Part shown: in pieces, positions 40,123 to 40,568 of the stretch | How the letters are laid out: each line of letters begins with the position of its first letter | How positions within the stretch are numbered: the stretch's first letter is position 1 | DNA from: Nemertoderma westbladi | Lineage: Eukaryota; Xenacoelomorpha; Nemertodermatida; Nemertodermatidae | DNA: 40,568 nucleotides | Direction: 5' to 3' | Assembly: GCA_032718475.1 (NCBI GenBank) | Contig: JAUCBJ010003924.1 | Span: forward strand, 1-40,568 | Position numbers and translations under genes: made by a program | The notes under the pieces: model-generated | Told to the model about the DNA's origin: nothing | The model's input: only the letters and a program-made list of their open reading frames with translations | The model's database searches: none

Positions 40123-40568
40123 TGTTACAAGTTTAGTAGTGATTATTGTCAATATTACGGTATATATTGTGTTTCTGATTAACAACTTCATTCCTTAGGT
40201 GCATTTCTACATTAAATGTCACCTTTCCTATAACTCTCCTATATTACTTTACTGTTGTATATTATTGTGTTATTGGTATTACGCTACTTCGCACCGTACG
40301 TGCAATAGCTATTATTGGCTATATAATAATTTTAATAGCTATTAGATATTAGTTATTGCCTGGTAATTGCCATCATATTGTAAGTCAAACCGAACCCTCT
40401 TATTTTTAACATTGATTCCGGGGTCTAACACATATCCTCGACAGGCCACTTGTGGACCGACAGCGGGTTCCCTGAGCGAAACCGGAAGTCACGTGGGAAG
40501 GGAGGTAGGCGGCATTCTACTAGGGAATCACCTAAGGATCGGATAAGGGTCTTTCGATTATCACACAC
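40123..40568. other. Right edge: AT-rich, then a GC-richer possible promoter
   Basis: No open frame is supported. Base composition rises from about 40400 to the window edge, where an ETS/E-box pair is found. Confidence 0.4.
40482..40495 (+). promoter_or_regulatory. Abutting ETS site and E-box
   Basis: CCGGAAGT (40482-40489) is a perfect ETS core and CACGTG (40490-40495) a perfect E-box, directly adjacent in a GC-richer patch. This composite is common in housekeeping promoters. The gene it would serve lies outside the window. Confidence 0.4.

Noticed and set aside
40440-40568. Fragment of ribosomal RNA
   Set aside because: GC-richer, but no conserved rRNA segment could be recognised.

Overview
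The window looks like nuclear DNA of a metazoan, most likely a marine invertebrate. It is AT-rich, repeat-dense and intron-bearing, with GT/AG splice sites that can be read directly in one gene. It carries a Vasa gene whose N-terminus is an array of CCHC zinc knuckles, as known from cnidarians, tunicates and echinoderms. The short palindromes TAGGCCTA and TACCGGTA recur in the unique parts. I cannot fix the phylum.

Ordinary host genes are few. They are: (1) vasa/DDX4, minus strand 1248-3584, a complete 778-codon frame without introns; (2) three internal exons of POC1, a centriolar WD40 protein, minus strand 20277-21222, with splice junctions I can place to the base; (3) a 91-codon gene, plus strand 28798-29073, whose C-terminus resembles APC/C subunit 16; (4) a 218-codon secreted, probably GPI-anchored, cysteine-rich protein, minus strand 36160-36816. 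An ETS site abutting an E-box at the right edge may mark the promoter of a gene outside the window.

The rest is repeats. 3.7-6.7 kb holds promoter-like tandem repeats and a LINE ORF1p-like frame, then a decayed PHD-finger fragment. 6.7-9.1 kb is a decayed LINE copy split by a 1.28-kb hAT-like element with an 8-bp target duplication. 9.8-11.2 kb is an old 883-bp tandem duplication. 11.5-19.7 kb is a roughly 8.2-kb satellite built on a 14-bp A/C-rich monomer with higher-order structure. Just beyond it, at 20.08-20.17 kb, is a tRNA-like unit with a type I hammerhead ribozyme fold between its A and B boxes; I consider this the most interesting element in the window. 21.6-22.3 kb is a TTAA-flanked MITE with poly-G termini. 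24.7-27.3 kb is a LINE copy between two 350-bp direct repeats. 30.3-35.8 kb is a cluster of LINE copies of the same family, one split by a second TTAA MITE that is itself split by a palindromic CCCTTT-ended element, followed by about 116 copies of ACGGC. 36.9-38.3 kb is a 1.35-kb TA-flanked foldback element. 39.1-40.1 kb is a second LINE family on the minus strand.

The host genes do not form a pathway. The mobile elements do tell a connected story: the nested insertions can be ordered in time because each outer sequence reads through exactly when the inner element and its target duplication are removed.
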